A program made the translations under genes and the position numbers. Below are positions 43,365 through 51,688 of a stretch of 64,000 nt of DNA, in pieces. The notes under the pieces were generated by a model that made no database searches, was not told where the DNA came from, and saw only the letters and a program-made list of their open reading frames with translations. The DNA is from DATBVX01 sp035263105. GTDB lineage: Bacteria > Pseudomonadota > Gammaproteobacteria > Steroidobacterales > Steroidobacteraceae. Location: assembly GCA_035263105.1 (NCBI GenBank), contig DATFRO010000048.1:10731-74730 (forward strand). Direction: 5' to 3'. Within the stretch, counting starts at the first letter, position 1. Each line of letters opens with the position of its first letter.

Positions 43365-45335
43365 ATGAAAGCATCAGTCCTTCGTGCCGGTTGCGTTGCG
43401 ATCGCCTGTGCGCTCCTCGTGAGCGCCTGCTCGAGCGGCGGCGGCTCCGAGTCCCCCGCGCCGCCGCCGCCGATTTCCCAGACCGCGGACGCACGCAACC
43501 CGTCGATCGCACGTCTGTGGAACGAAGTGCTGCTGAACGGCATCCGCAAGGACCTGGCGCGCCCCACGGTGCACGCTCGCAACCTGTTTCACGTCTCGGC
43601 CGCCATGTACGACGCATGGGCGGTGTATTCGAATACCGCGTCCGCGTATCTCGCGGGCAAGACGTTGAACGGGTACACGTGCTCACTGACCGGGCTCGTG
43701 ACCAACGTCGACCGGCAGGTCGCGCGCGAACAGGCGATCAGCTTTGCGGCGTACCGCATGATCCGTCACCGCTTCGCCAATTCCCCGGGCGTCACGCCGA
43801 CGTTCGCGGAGATGGACCAGTTGATGAGCTCGCTCGGCTACGACGCGGCGAACACCTCAACGGACCTGAGCACGGGCGCTGCGGCGGTGGGCAACCGGAT
43901 CGCGCAGTGCTACATCGAGTACGGCCTCGCGGATGGCTCCAACGAAGGCAATGGCTATCGCAACCAGCACTACCAGCCGGTGAATGCGCCGATCGAGCCC
44001 TTCAAGTCCGGCGATCCAACGATCACCGATCTGGATCGCTGGCAACCGATTTCGCTGCCGATCGCCATCGACCAGGCGGGCAACCCGGTCAATTCGACGC
44101 CTCCCGCGCTGACGCCGGAATGGGGCGCGGTATTTCCGTTCGCACTCAAGGACAGCGACCGCACTACGTATTTCCGCGGCGGTTATGGCTACAACGTCTA
44201 TCACGATCCCGGCGCGCCGCCGCACGCGCACGGCCTCACCGCCGATGACTACAAGTGGAACTACGCGCTCGTGGCGATCTGGTCCGGCCATCTCGACCAG
44301 GATGACGGCGTGATGATCGACATCTCGCCGGCGAGTAACGGCAACAGCGGCGCGTTGCCTGCCACGCTCAGCGAATACCAGGCGTTCTACGACACCGTGA
44401 ATGGCGGCGTCACGCACAGCGGCTACACGGTGAATCCTTCGACGGGCGCGCCGTATGCGCCCCAGATGGTGCCGCGGGGTGACTACACGCGCGTGCTGGC
44501 GGAATTCTGGGCGGACGGCCCGACGTCGGAGACGCCGCCCGGTCACTGGTTCACGATCTTCAACAAGATCACGGACCACCCGCTCCTCAAGCGGCGCATC
44601 GGTGGCGCAGGTACCGAAGTCGGTCCCCTGGAGTGGGACGTCAAAGGCTACTTCGTGTTGGGCGGTGCGATGCATGACGCGGCGATCACCGCCTGGGGCA
44701 TCAAGGGCTGGTATGACTCGATCCGGCCGCTTTCGGCGATTCGTGCGATGGCCGACCGCGGGCAGAGCTCGGATCCGAATCTGCCGTCCTACAACCCGGA
44801 CGGGATGCCGCTGGTGCCGGGGCACATCGAGTTGATCCAGGCGGGCGATCCGTTGGCGGGTCCGAACAACGAGAACGTTGGCAGGGTGAAGATCTACGCA
44901 TGGCGCGGACCGCCGACCATCACCGATCCGAAGACGCAGCAGGCACACGCCGGGTGGGTCCTGTGCTCGGACTGGTGGCCTTACCAGCGACCCACGTTCG
45001 TGACGCCACCGTTCCCCGGCTACATCTCCGGACATTCCACCTACTCGCGAGCGGCCGCTGAAGTTCTCACCTCGCTCACGGGCGATCCGTACTTTCCCGG
45101 CGGCATGAGCGGGTTCGTCATCAAGAAGAACGAGTTCCTGGTGTTCGAAGAAGGCCCAAGCGTCGACATGACGCTGCAATGGGCGACGTACCGCGACGCC
45201 GCGGAGCAGAGCAGCCTGTCGCGCATCTGGGGTGGCATTCATCCGCCGGCGGACGACATCCCGGGGCGCATCGTCGGCCAGAAGATCGCGACGGACGCCT
45301 ACGTGCTCGCAACCGACTACTTCGACGGACGCTGA
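43365..45335 (+). CDS. Vanadium-dependent haloperoxidase/PAP2-family lipoprotein
   Basis: 656 residues. The signal ends in lipobox V-S-A-C (C22) and a Gly/Pro linker follows. All three vanadate/phosphate motifs are intact: KxxxxxxRP as K447-GWYDSI-R454-P, the SGH motif as YISGH (S555, H557), and SRxxxGxHxxxD as R620-IWGGI-H626. So the site that binds vanadate in haloperoxidases, or phosphate in PAP2 phosphatases, can form. It is likely exported and anchored in the outer membrane. It is the last gene of the operon with the TBDR and FG-GAP lipoprotein. Halogenation versus phosphatase activity cannot be told from sequence. Confidence 0.82.
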   Translation: MKASVLRAGCVAIACALLVSACSSGGGSESPAPPPPISQTADARNPSIARLWNEVLLNGIRKDLARPTVHARNLFHVSAAMYDAWAVYSNTASAYLAGKTLNGYTCSLTGLVTNVDRQVAREQAISFAAYRMIRHRFANSPGVTPTFAEMDQLMSSLGYDAANTSTDLSTGAAAVGNRIAQCYIEYGLADGSNEGNGYRNQHYQPVNAPIEPFKSGDPTITDLDRWQPISLPIAIDQAGNPVNSTPPALTPEWGAVFPFALKDSDRTTYFRGGYGYNVYHDPGAPPHAHGLTADDYKWNYALVAIWSGHLDQDDGVMIDISPASNGNSGALPATLSEYQAFYDTVNGGVTHSGYTVNPSTGAPYAPQMVPRGDYTRVLAEFWADGPTSETPPGHWFTIFNKITDHPLLKRRIGGAGTEVGPLEWDVKGYFVLGGAMHDAAITAWGIKGWYDSIRPLSAIRAMADRGQSSDPNLPSYNPDGMPLVPGHIELIQAGDPLAGPNNENVGRVKIYAWRGPPTITDPKTQQAHAGWVLCSDWWPYQRPTFVTPPFPGYISGHSTYSRAAAEVLTSLTGDPYFPGGMSGFVIKKNEFLVFEEGPSVDMTLQWATYRDAAEQSSLSRIWGGIHPPADDIPGRIVGQKIATDAYVLATDYFDGR

Positions 45336-45362
45336 AGCTGCACGCGATCGACCGGGCCTGAC

Positions 45363-46058
45363 TCAGATCTGCGCGGCGGCCGCGAACACCTCGAGATACT
45401 TCCTGCGGTACTCGGCCAGCCGCTTGCGGCGGTATTGCATGATGAAGCGCGGATGATCGAGTGCGAGCAGCTTGCCGAAGAAGCGCTGCTCTGCGTTGAG
45501 CGCAGCGAGGAACCGGTAATTCTCGCCCGTGCCGAGCACGATCGCAGCGTCGGTGCGCGCACCGAATGCCAGCTGCTCGCGCAGCGTGCGCAGGATGAAT
45601 GGCTTCAGCCTCGCCAGTAGCTCGCGATCGTCGTAGTAGTTCATGTTGAGACCGTTGCGGACGAAGCCGAGCGGCGACACCGCGGTCAGGAAGAATCTGC
45701 GGTAGAAGTCCCGCGCCCCGCCATAGTGTTCGATGAAATCGTAGATGAACTCCGATGACAGCTCGCGACGCTTTTCGAGCTCGTTCTCGATCCCGCATTC
45801 CGAAGCGAGTGCGACCGGATCAGTGAACATGACACCGGTGCGTCCGGCGCCGAAGCGTCCGGGGTTGATGCCGAACACGAGCACTCGCGGCGCCGTGTCG
45901 CCATAGAATTTGCGGAAGAACTCCTCGACATAGGCGCGGACCCGACGGTCGCGGTGCGGGTTCATGATCGCGACGCCCCTGGGCAGGTCGCGCGGGGCGC
46001 GCAGGCGCGCGTAGAACTGCAACACGCTCTCGCCGAATGTAACCGTGGCATCTGGCAT
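45363..46058 (-). CDS. SMUG-like uracil-DNA glycosylase family protein
   Basis: 231 residues from ATG 46058, the first Met that leaves a compact domain. The motif VFGINPGRFGAGRTGVMFTDP (about 56-76) matches motif 1 of SMUG-type uracil-DNA glycosylases, whose usual form is GMNPGPFGMAQTGVPF, and DHPRFIMQYRRKRL near the C-terminus has the motif 2 His. It would remove uracil or its oxidised forms from DNA. The closest subgroup in appearance is SMUG2/DUF4918. It converges on the haloperoxidase gene. Confidence 0.72.
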   Translation of the reverse strand: MPDATVTFGESVLQFYARLRAPRDLPRGVAIMNPHRDRRVRAYVEEFFRKFYGDTAPRVLVFGINPGRFGAGRTGVMFTDPVALASECGIENELEKRRELSSEFIYDFIEHYGGARDFYRRFFLTAVSPLGFVRNGLNMNYYDDRELLARLKPFILRTLREQLAFGARTDAAIVLGTGENYRFLAALNAEQRFFGKLLALDHPRFIMQYRRKRLAEYRRKYLEVFAAAAQI

Positions 46059-46119
46059 CTGCGCAGATGCTGCGCTTGCAGGCGCGCTATGGGAACATAC
46101 GCGCGAGGTTCTCGCAGGC

Positions 46120-46923
46120 ATGTTTGCATACCCACGGCCCACTATCGTCGTCGCGGCGCTCGCGCTCGCCGCTGCGCTGGCGCCCGCGGCCGCTGACGCG
46201 CAGGACTGGCAGTTCGCAATCACTCCGTACCTGTGGCTGCCCAACATCGAGGGCACCGGTGACGCCGAGACCGACAGTGGTGCGCGGCCCGATGTCGAAA
46301 TCGGTCCGGTCGACTACCTGGAGCGGCTCGAGTTCGCGCTGATGCTGTCGGGCGAAGCGCGCAGGGAGAACTGGGTCCTGCGCGCGGACCTGGTCTACGT
46401 CGATTTCGGGCACCAACGCTCCTCCGTGAGATCGGTGAGCGGCCCCGGTGGCCTCGTGGAGTTTCCGGTAAACACCGATACGACCACCTCGCTCGACGGA
46501 CTGGAATGGCAGGCGACGCTCGGCTACCTCGTGGTCAACGAGCCGAACCTTTCGCTCGAGCTCCTCGGCGGGTTCAGATACCTCGACGTCAGCTTCGATC
46601 TCGACTGGGAGTTCGAGAGCCCGTTGAGCCTGCTGCCGCAGTCGGGACACCTCTCGCAGGATGTCTCGCTCCTGGATGTCATCGTCGGCACCCACGGCCG
46701 CTACACGTTCGGCGGCGGCAAGTGGTTCGTGCCGTTTCACTTCGACATCGGCACGGGCGACTCCGATCTCACCTGGCAGCTCCTCGCCGGCGTCGGCTAC
46801 GCGTTCTCGTGGGGCGATGTGCTGCTGGCGTACCGCCATCTCGACTACGACCAGAAGCACGGCGATCTGCTGCAGGGTGTGAGCTTGAGCGGGCCGGCGA
46901 TCGGTGTGAGTTTTCGATTCTGA
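46120..46923 (+). CDS. Outer-membrane beta-barrel protein, unknown
   Basis: 267 residues from ATG 46120, which gives a signal peptide (about 27 residues, ending AAADA). The mature protein begins DWQFAITPYLWLPNIEGTG and has alternating hydrophobic strands with a terminal Phe (SFRF), the plan of an outer-membrane beta-barrel. The family is common in proteobacteria as uncharacterised porin-like proteins. The next gene, an aldo/keto reductase, follows at 56 bases. Confidence 0.68.
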   Translation: MFAYPRPTIVVAALALAAALAPAAADAQDWQFAITPYLWLPNIEGTGDAETDSGARPDVEIGPVDYLERLEFALMLSGEARRENWVLRADLVYVDFGHQRSSVRSVSGPGGLVEFPVNTDTTTSLDGLEWQATLGYLVVNEPNLSLELLGGFRYLDVSFDLDWEFESPLSLLPQSGHLSQDVSLLDVIVGTHGRYTFGGGKWFVPFHFDIGTGDSDLTWQLLAGVGYAFSWGDVLLAYRHLDYDQKHGDLLQGVSLSGPAIGVSFRF

Positions 46924-46979
46924 CGGCGGTCGCGCAGGACGCACGACCACCATTGCGACGCAGTAGTGAGGTAGCTTCC

Positions 46980-48041
46980 ATGCAATACGCTCGTCTCGGC
47001 GACACGGGCCTGATCGTGTCGCGGCTCGCTCTCGGCAGCATGACCTTCGGCACGCTCAAGGAAGGCCCCTTCGCATCGACCTTCAAGCTCGATCAGGCCG
47101 GCGCGACCGAGGTGGTGGCGCGCGCGATCGATCGCGGCGTCAACTTCTTCAACTCCGCCGACGTCTATGCGGGTGGCGAGTCCGAACGCATGCTCGGCAA
47201 GGCGATCGGCGCCAGGCGCAAGGAAGTCGTGATCGCGACCAAGGTCGGCAATCGCATGGGCCCGTCGGTGATCGAGACCGGCCTGTCGCGCCGGCACATT
47301 CTTGCTGCCGTGGAGGGGAGCCTCAGCCGTCTTGGAACCGATTACATCGACGTCTACCTGGTGCACAAGGTCGATGTGCTGACGCCGCTCGAGGAGACGA
47401 TCGAGGCACTCGAGGACGTCGTGCGCCAGGGCAAGGTGCGTTACGTCGGCTTCTCGAATTGGCCCGCGTGGCTCGCTGCGACAGCGGTGGGCGTGCAACG
47501 CGCGCGCGGCTGGAGCCCGTTCCGTGCGGCGGAGGTCTACTACTCGCTGCTGGGCCGCGATCTCGAGCACGAGCTCGTGCCGTTCTGTGCCGACGCGGGG
47601 ATCGGCGTGATGGTGTGGAGCCCGCTCGCCGGCGGATTCCTGAGCGGCAAGTACACGCGCGCGAACCCGAAGGGTGACGCGAACGCACGGCTGGCAAGCT
47701 TCGAGTTCCTGCCGTATGACAAGGAGCGCGGCTACCAGCTGGTCGATCTGCTGCATTCGATCGGCAAGAAGCACAACGCCGTTCCCGCGCAGGTTTCATT
47801 GGCGTGGCTCCTGACCCGGCCGACCGTGTCGTCACTCCTCGTCGGCGCCGCCAATGCGAAACAGCTCGAAGACAATCTCGGGGCTGCCGATCTCAAGCTC
47901 GATGCCGATGACCTGGCGAAGCTCGATGCGGCGACCCGGCCGACGCCGATCTATCCCAACTGGTTCACCGCCCGCGTTGCCGACACCAAGGCGCACGAGG
48001 CGCTGGGGATACCGCTCGCGACGCCGCCGATCCAGCGCTGA
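46980..48041 (+). CDS. Aldo/keto reductase
   Basis: 353 residues from ATG 46980 with GAGG upstream. The AKR TIM barrel shows the catalytic Asp (NSADVYAGGESE with its Tyr), Lys (ATKVGNR) and His (YLVHKVD). The C-terminal NADPH-binding SLLVGAANAKQLEDNL is present. It resembles the YajO/Tas-type soluble reductases that act on carbonyls. It is followed at 142 bases by a small exported protein. Confidence 0.92.
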   Translation: MQYARLGDTGLIVSRLALGSMTFGTLKEGPFASTFKLDQAGATEVVARAIDRGVNFFNSADVYAGGESERMLGKAIGARRKEVVIATKVGNRMGPSVIETGLSRRHILAAVEGSLSRLGTDYIDVYLVHKVDVLTPLEETIEALEDVVRQGKVRYVGFSNWPAWLAATAVGVQRARGWSPFRAAEVYYSLLGRDLEHELVPFCADAGIGVMVWSPLAGGFLSGKYTRANPKGDANARLASFEFLPYDKERGYQLVDLLHSIGKKHNAVPAQVSLAWLLTRPTVSSLLVGAANAKQLEDNLGAADLKLDADDLAKLDAATRPTPIYPNWFTARVADTKAHEALGIPLATPPIQR

Positions 48042-48183
48042 CCGTGAGCTGGGGTCGTCCAAGCGGGCCTTGCCCCAAGGGCCAATACCTCGGGTTCATC
48101 GCTCGCAAGACAATCCGGATGCTCGGGCAGCACCGGTCCACACAGCGCTCGCCCGAGCGCAAGCAGAGAAGGAGCGGCGAACC

Positions 48184-48573
48184 ATGAATCATTCACGCAT
48201 TCGACGCGGTGCGGCCCTCGCGGCCGCGATCTGCATGGGTGTCTTTGCTCTCGCGCACGCAGATCCATCGAACAAGTGGCGCATCGAGCTCGATAGCAGG
48301 TCCGACAATGACGGGAGCGTTACGTTTCGCATCGCGCCCGTCGGCGGCACGCCCATCGACGTGCAGACCAGTATTCCGGCCAAGACCGGCGAGAACGCCG
48401 CCGCCAAGCTGATTCGCGATTCGCTGCGGACGAAGCTCGGCAAAGGCTACAAGGTCGAGGTCGACGACGGTGAGGACGTGCTGGTCAAGAAGAAGGGAAA
48501 GACGCCGGACTTCGAGCTGACGCTGGTCAACTCCTCGGTGACCGGGCTGACCATCAAGCTGGATCGCGAGTAG
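48184..48573 (+). CDS. Small exported protein, unknown
   Basis: 129 residues from ATG 48184 with AAGGAG upstream. A signal peptide (MNHSRIRRGAALAAAICMGVFALAHA) leaves a mature acidic/basic domain of about 100 residues, with KKKGK near the end and a short valine/isoleucine-rich region. I do not recognise the family. A terminator follows, so it is probably a monocistronic unit or the end of the aldo/keto reductase transcript. Confidence 0.65.
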   Translation: MNHSRIRRGAALAAAICMGVFALAHADPSNKWRIELDSRSDNDGSVTFRIAPVGGTPIDVQTSIPAKTGENAAAKLIRDSLRTKLGKGYKVEVDDGEDVLVKKKGKTPDFELTLVNSSVTGLTIKLDRE

Positions 48574-48585
48574 CCTCAGCGGTTC

Positions 48586-48621
48586 GTGCGGCCAGCGCCG
48601 CCTCGGCCGCGCGCACTTTTT
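48586..48621 (+). terminator. Probable Rho-independent terminator
   Basis: GTGCGGCC pairs with GGCC and GCAC (48605-48616, with a four-base bulge), followed by five T. It lies 12 bases after the stop at 48573. Confidence 0.5.
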
Positions 48622-48709
48622 GCAACGCCGGAGTAGAGGACCGATTTCGGATTCTTGAACTCCGCATCGTCCTTCGGGTCAGTGCAGACAACCCAAACCG
48701 GAGGAGCGT

Positions 48710-49060
48710 ATGAAAAAGTTTCTGGCAATCTATCTTGGTACTGCGGCTGCGAGAGCTGAATGGGACAAGCTCGACCCGGCCAAGCGCAAGGAGCGCGAAG
48801 CGTCCGGAATGAAGGCCTGGGGTGCCTGGGCGGAAGAGCACAAGGCCGCCATCGTCGAGCAGGGCGGGCCGCTCGGAAAAACCAAGCGCGCCGCGAAGCA
48901 GGGGGTTTCGGACATCCGCAACAACATGGCGGCCTACACCGTCGTCCAGGCGGACTCTCACGAGGCGGCCGCCAAATTGTTCGTGAACCACCCGCATTTC
49001 GCGATCTTCCCCGGCGATGCGGTGGAGATCATGGAAGTGTTGCCCATCCCGGGGCGTTAG
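48710..49060 (+). CDS. YciI-like family protein
   Basis: 116 residues, a single YCII-related fold with MKKFLAIYLG at the start and the conserved central segment QGGPLGKTKRAA. It is a second member of the group found at 9005, though lacking the classic DGPF signature. AGGAG precedes the ATG (48701-48706). Cytoplasmic; role unknown. Confidence 0.75.
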   Translation: MKKFLAIYLGTAAARAEWDKLDPAKRKEREASGMKAWGAWAEEHKAAIVEQGGPLGKTKRAAKQGVSDIRNNMAAYTVVQADSHEAAAKLFVNHPHFAIFPGDAVEIMEVLPIPGR

Positions 49061-49086
49061 CGGGTCGATTGGTAGCGCGCAACGAC

Positions 49087-49120
49087 CGTCTGCTGCGGCC
49101 TCAACCGGTCGCAGCGGACG
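49087..49120. terminator. Hairpin between convergent genes
   Basis: CGTCTGCTGCG pairs with CGCAGCGGACG (one G-U) across a 12-base loop. It lies between the YciI-like gene and the end of the keto-hydrolase gene. There is no U-run. Confidence 0.4.
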
Positions 49121-49137
49121 CGTCGCGTTCCCGGTCT

Positions 49138-49806
49138 TCAGTCCAGCGTGCGAATGCGGATGTGACGCAGGGCGAGCGTGCCCGGATGGTCGCCCTGGAT
49201 GCCGAGGTAGCCCGACTTGGCGAGTCCGAAGTTCGGGTACTTCGCGAACTTGCTCGCGGCCACCTTCGCTTTCCAGTCCGCGCTCCAGAGCTCGTAGCTC
49301 ACGACCTTCTGGCCGTTCAGCCAGTGCTCGACGTGCGCGCCCCTGACGATGATGCGGGCGCGGTTCCATTCGTCGAAGGGTTTGACGATCCCGGCGGGCG
49401 CGGCGTAGAGCGCGTAAGCCGAGGCGGCTGAGGTGAGGCGATTGCGCCCGTCGGGCGCGTTCGCATCGTCCAGCAGCTGGTATTCCGGCGCGCTCCAGTA
49501 GATGTGATCGTATTCGCGCGTGCCGCGGTAGAAGAGGCCGCTGTTGCCGCCCTTGCCGATCTTCCATTCGAGCTCGAGCTCGAAGTCGCCGAACATCTCG
49601 CGCGTGACGAGATCGTCGACTTCGCCATCCTTGGAGATCGTGTCGTTCTCGACGTGCCAGCCCGCGGGCAGGCTCTCGGACTCCCAGCCTCGCAAGGCAC
49701 TCGCCTGGTCGGCGAGCAATGAGCGCCACGCATGCATCGAGGCGCAATCCTGCGCCGCTGCGCTGACGAACAGCAACGGCGCCGCGAGCATGAGCAACAG
49801 TTTCAC
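49138..49806 (-). CDS. 3-keto-disaccharide hydrolase (DUF1080 family)
   Basis: 222 residues with a Sec signal (MKLLLMLAAPLLFVSAAAQ). The jelly-roll domain carries GNSGLFYRG and EYQLLDD, hallmarks of the DUF1080/3-keto-disaccharide hydrolase family, related in fold to GH16. The enzyme should hydrolyse 3-keto-glycosides in the periplasm. It is the last gene of a five-gene operon and overlaps the Gfo/Idh gene by four bases. Confidence 0.87.
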   Translation of the reverse strand: MKLLLMLAAPLLFVSAAAQDCASMHAWRSLLADQASALRGWESESLPAGWHVENDTISKDGEVDDLVTREMFGDFELELEWKIGKGGNSGLFYRGTREYDHIYWSAPEYQLLDDANAPDGRNRLTSAASAYALYAAPAGIVKPFDEWNRARIIVRGAHVEHWLNGQKVVSYELWSADWKAKVAASKFAKYPNFGLAKSGYLGIQGDHPGTLALRHIRIRTLD

Positions 49807-51056
49807 TTCGAGCCACCCTTCCAGGTTCCGCGGGCCACCGCAGGAACGAATTTGTCGAGCCCCGGCGGCGGGAAGGCGAGCGTGCGACCTTCCTCGGCGC
49901 TCTGGTACGCGGCCATCAGGATCTGCACCACTTCCAGTCCGTCCTCGAACGTCAACTGCGGAGCCTCCTTGCCGAGGAATGCGCGCACGAAGTGACGATC
50001 CTCGTTCTCATAGCCGTACGCGGCCGCTTCGTCCGCGATCACGGGCATGAGGCCGATCTCCGCATTCTGCTTCTCGATGAGGTCCTCACCGGCTTGCGCG
50101 CGCACCTCGCGCGAGAAGAAGACCTTGAGCCCGCTGTCGAGCGTGTTCCACGACATCGAGTACTCCGGTCCGAGAAGCTCCGCCGAAAGGCGCAAGCCCG
50201 CGCCCACGAAACTCCACGACGTCGTGGCTTCGCCAATCACGCGGTGCCCGTCATCGGTCTCGAACTCGATCGTCAGGCTCGCAAAGTCCTCCGCGGGCTT
50301 GCGCGTGTAGTCCACCTCGCGGCCGTGCGTCGCGGCGAGTTGGCTCGCGTACTGCGGGCGCGTCCACTTGAGACTCGCGATATGCGCCGTCACGCGTACC
50401 GGCCGTACCGATGAACGCGGCGCTCCGGGCGCGGTGAGGAGGTGGCGCACCAGCAGCGCCGAATGACACATCATGTCGTTGAGCACACCGCCGCCCTGCA
50501 GCTCGCCGCGCCAGAACCAGGGCGCGTGCGGGCCGCTGTGCTCCTCTGCGGCGCGCGCCAGGTAGGGCCGACCGGCCTTCGCCGCACCGCGCGACCAGGT
50601 GAGCGCGTGTCCGGTCTGTACTTGCGGCGCGAAGCACTGGTTCTCGAGATACCCACTCGGCACGCCGACACGTCTCACGAGATCCACGATGTGCTGCGCC
50701 TCGGCGACGGTGCGCGCCAGCGGCTTCTCGCATGCGATGCCGCGCAGGGTTCCGCGACCGCGCTCGAGCGCATCGACGATCTCCTCGATGTTCTCGACGC
50801 GGCGGTGATTGGGGCCGGCGATCCAGAGCGCGCCGATCGCGGGATCAGCGACCATGTCGCTGATCGAGGCGTAGGGTTTCGCGTCGCCCACATCGAGCTT
50901 GCGGGCCTGCGCCGCCGCCGCGCCCGCCTTCGCCGGGTCGGGACTCCACACACCGCGCACATCGGCTTCGCGCACGGCGCGAAACGCACGCAGGTGGAAG
51001 CCTGCATTGAAGCCGCTGCCGATGAGGCCCACACCCAGGCGTTGCGCGTCGCTCAT
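49803..51056 (-). CDS. Gfo/Idh/MocA-family oxidoreductase
   Basis: 417 residues from ATG 51056. The N-terminal Rossmann domain has GLIGSGFNAGFHL and the ACEKPLA motif of the family (Lys of the catalytic EKP). The C-terminal domain is the alpha/beta substrate half. It probably oxidises or reduces a sugar or keto-sugar with NAD(P). It overlaps both neighbours by four bases (ATGA), so the whole stretch is one operon. There is no signal peptide. Confidence 0.9.
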   Translation of the reverse strand: MSDAQRLGVGLIGSGFNAGFHLRAFRAVREADVRGVWSPDPAKAGAAAAQARKLDVGDAKPYASISDMVADPAIGALWIAGPNHRRVENIEEIVDALERGRGTLRGIACEKPLARTVAEAQHIVDLVRRVGVPSGYLENQCFAPQVQTGHALTWSRGAAKAGRPYLARAAEEHSGPHAPWFWRGELQGGGVLNDMMCHSALLVRHLLTAPGAPRSSVRPVRVTAHIASLKWTRPQYASQLAATHGREVDYTRKPAEDFASLTIEFETDDGHRVIGEATTSWSFVGAGLRLSAELLGPEYSMSWNTLDSGLKVFFSREVRAQAGEDLIEKQNAEIGLMPVIADEAAAYGYENEDRHFVRAFLGKEAPQLTFEDGLEVVQILMAAYQSAEEGRTLAFPPPGLDKFVPAVARGTWKGGSK

Positions 51057-51688
51057 GGAGTCTCCAGACCGACCTTGCGTAGCACTTCGGCCGGTGGTCC
51101 GTCGAAGCGCTTCAGTGCCACATTGCCCACGTACTTCAAGTCTTTCATGCCGACGGGCGTGGTGTAGAAACCGCCCGCGGTCAGGTCGCGATAGGTGGCG
51201 AAGAACTTTGCGGCCTCGACGAACTGCGGCCGGGCTTTCGGCAGGTAGCAGATGTCGTCGCAGATCGCCGTCCGCTGCTCGGGCGCGAGCTGGGCGAAGA
51301 ACTGCTTGAAGCGGCGCTTCGACTCGATCTCGAGCCAGCCGATCCCTTCGAGGACCGTCTTGCGGTCGGCGCGCTGCGCGGCATAAGGCGCGCTGATCCA
51401 CTCGTCGATGAAATCGACGACGCCGGCCTGCGAGGCGCTCGGTGAGACGCCGTCCGCGGGAATGATCACATCGCAGAGCGTCGCGGCCGTGCGCCGCATT
51501 CCAGGCGGAAGTGTGAGGGGCCATAGCTCGCCGGGCTTGTAGACCTTGTTGAGCATCGGATCGGTGCCATAGCCCTTGCCGTGAGCCGCGGCGGCAGCGG
51601 CCACGCGCGCCTGCAACCACGGCAGGGCGGATGCGGCAGCGACCCACTTGAGCGTGGTGCGGCGATCGATACGCAACGGATCACTCAT
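51053..51688 (-). CDS. Gluconate 2-dehydrogenase subunit 3 family protein
   Basis: 211 residues with a Tat signal (DRRTTLKWVAAASALPWLQARVAAAAAA). The family is the small subunit of membrane-bound GMC dehydrogenases and carries the Tat signal that takes the flavoprotein partner across the membrane. The GMC gene is one base upstream and has no signal of its own, which fits hitch-hiking export. Its end overlaps the Gfo/Idh gene by four bases. Confidence 0.85.
   Translation of the reverse strand: MSDPLRIDRRTTLKWVAAASALPWLQARVAAAAAAHGKGYGTDPMLNKVYKPGELWPLTLPPGMRRTAATLCDVIIPADGVSPSASQAGVVDFIDEWISAPYAAQRADRKTVLEGIGWLEIESKRRFKQFFAQLAPEQRTAICDDICYLPKARPQFVEAAKFFATYRDLTAGGFYTTPVGMKDLKYVGNVALKRFDGPPAEVLRKVGLETP

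Noticed and set aside
43857..45242. Open frame of 461 codons on the minus strand opposite the haloperoxidase gene
   Set aside because: Antisense shadow; the plus-strand gene has intact catalytic motifs and a lipobox.
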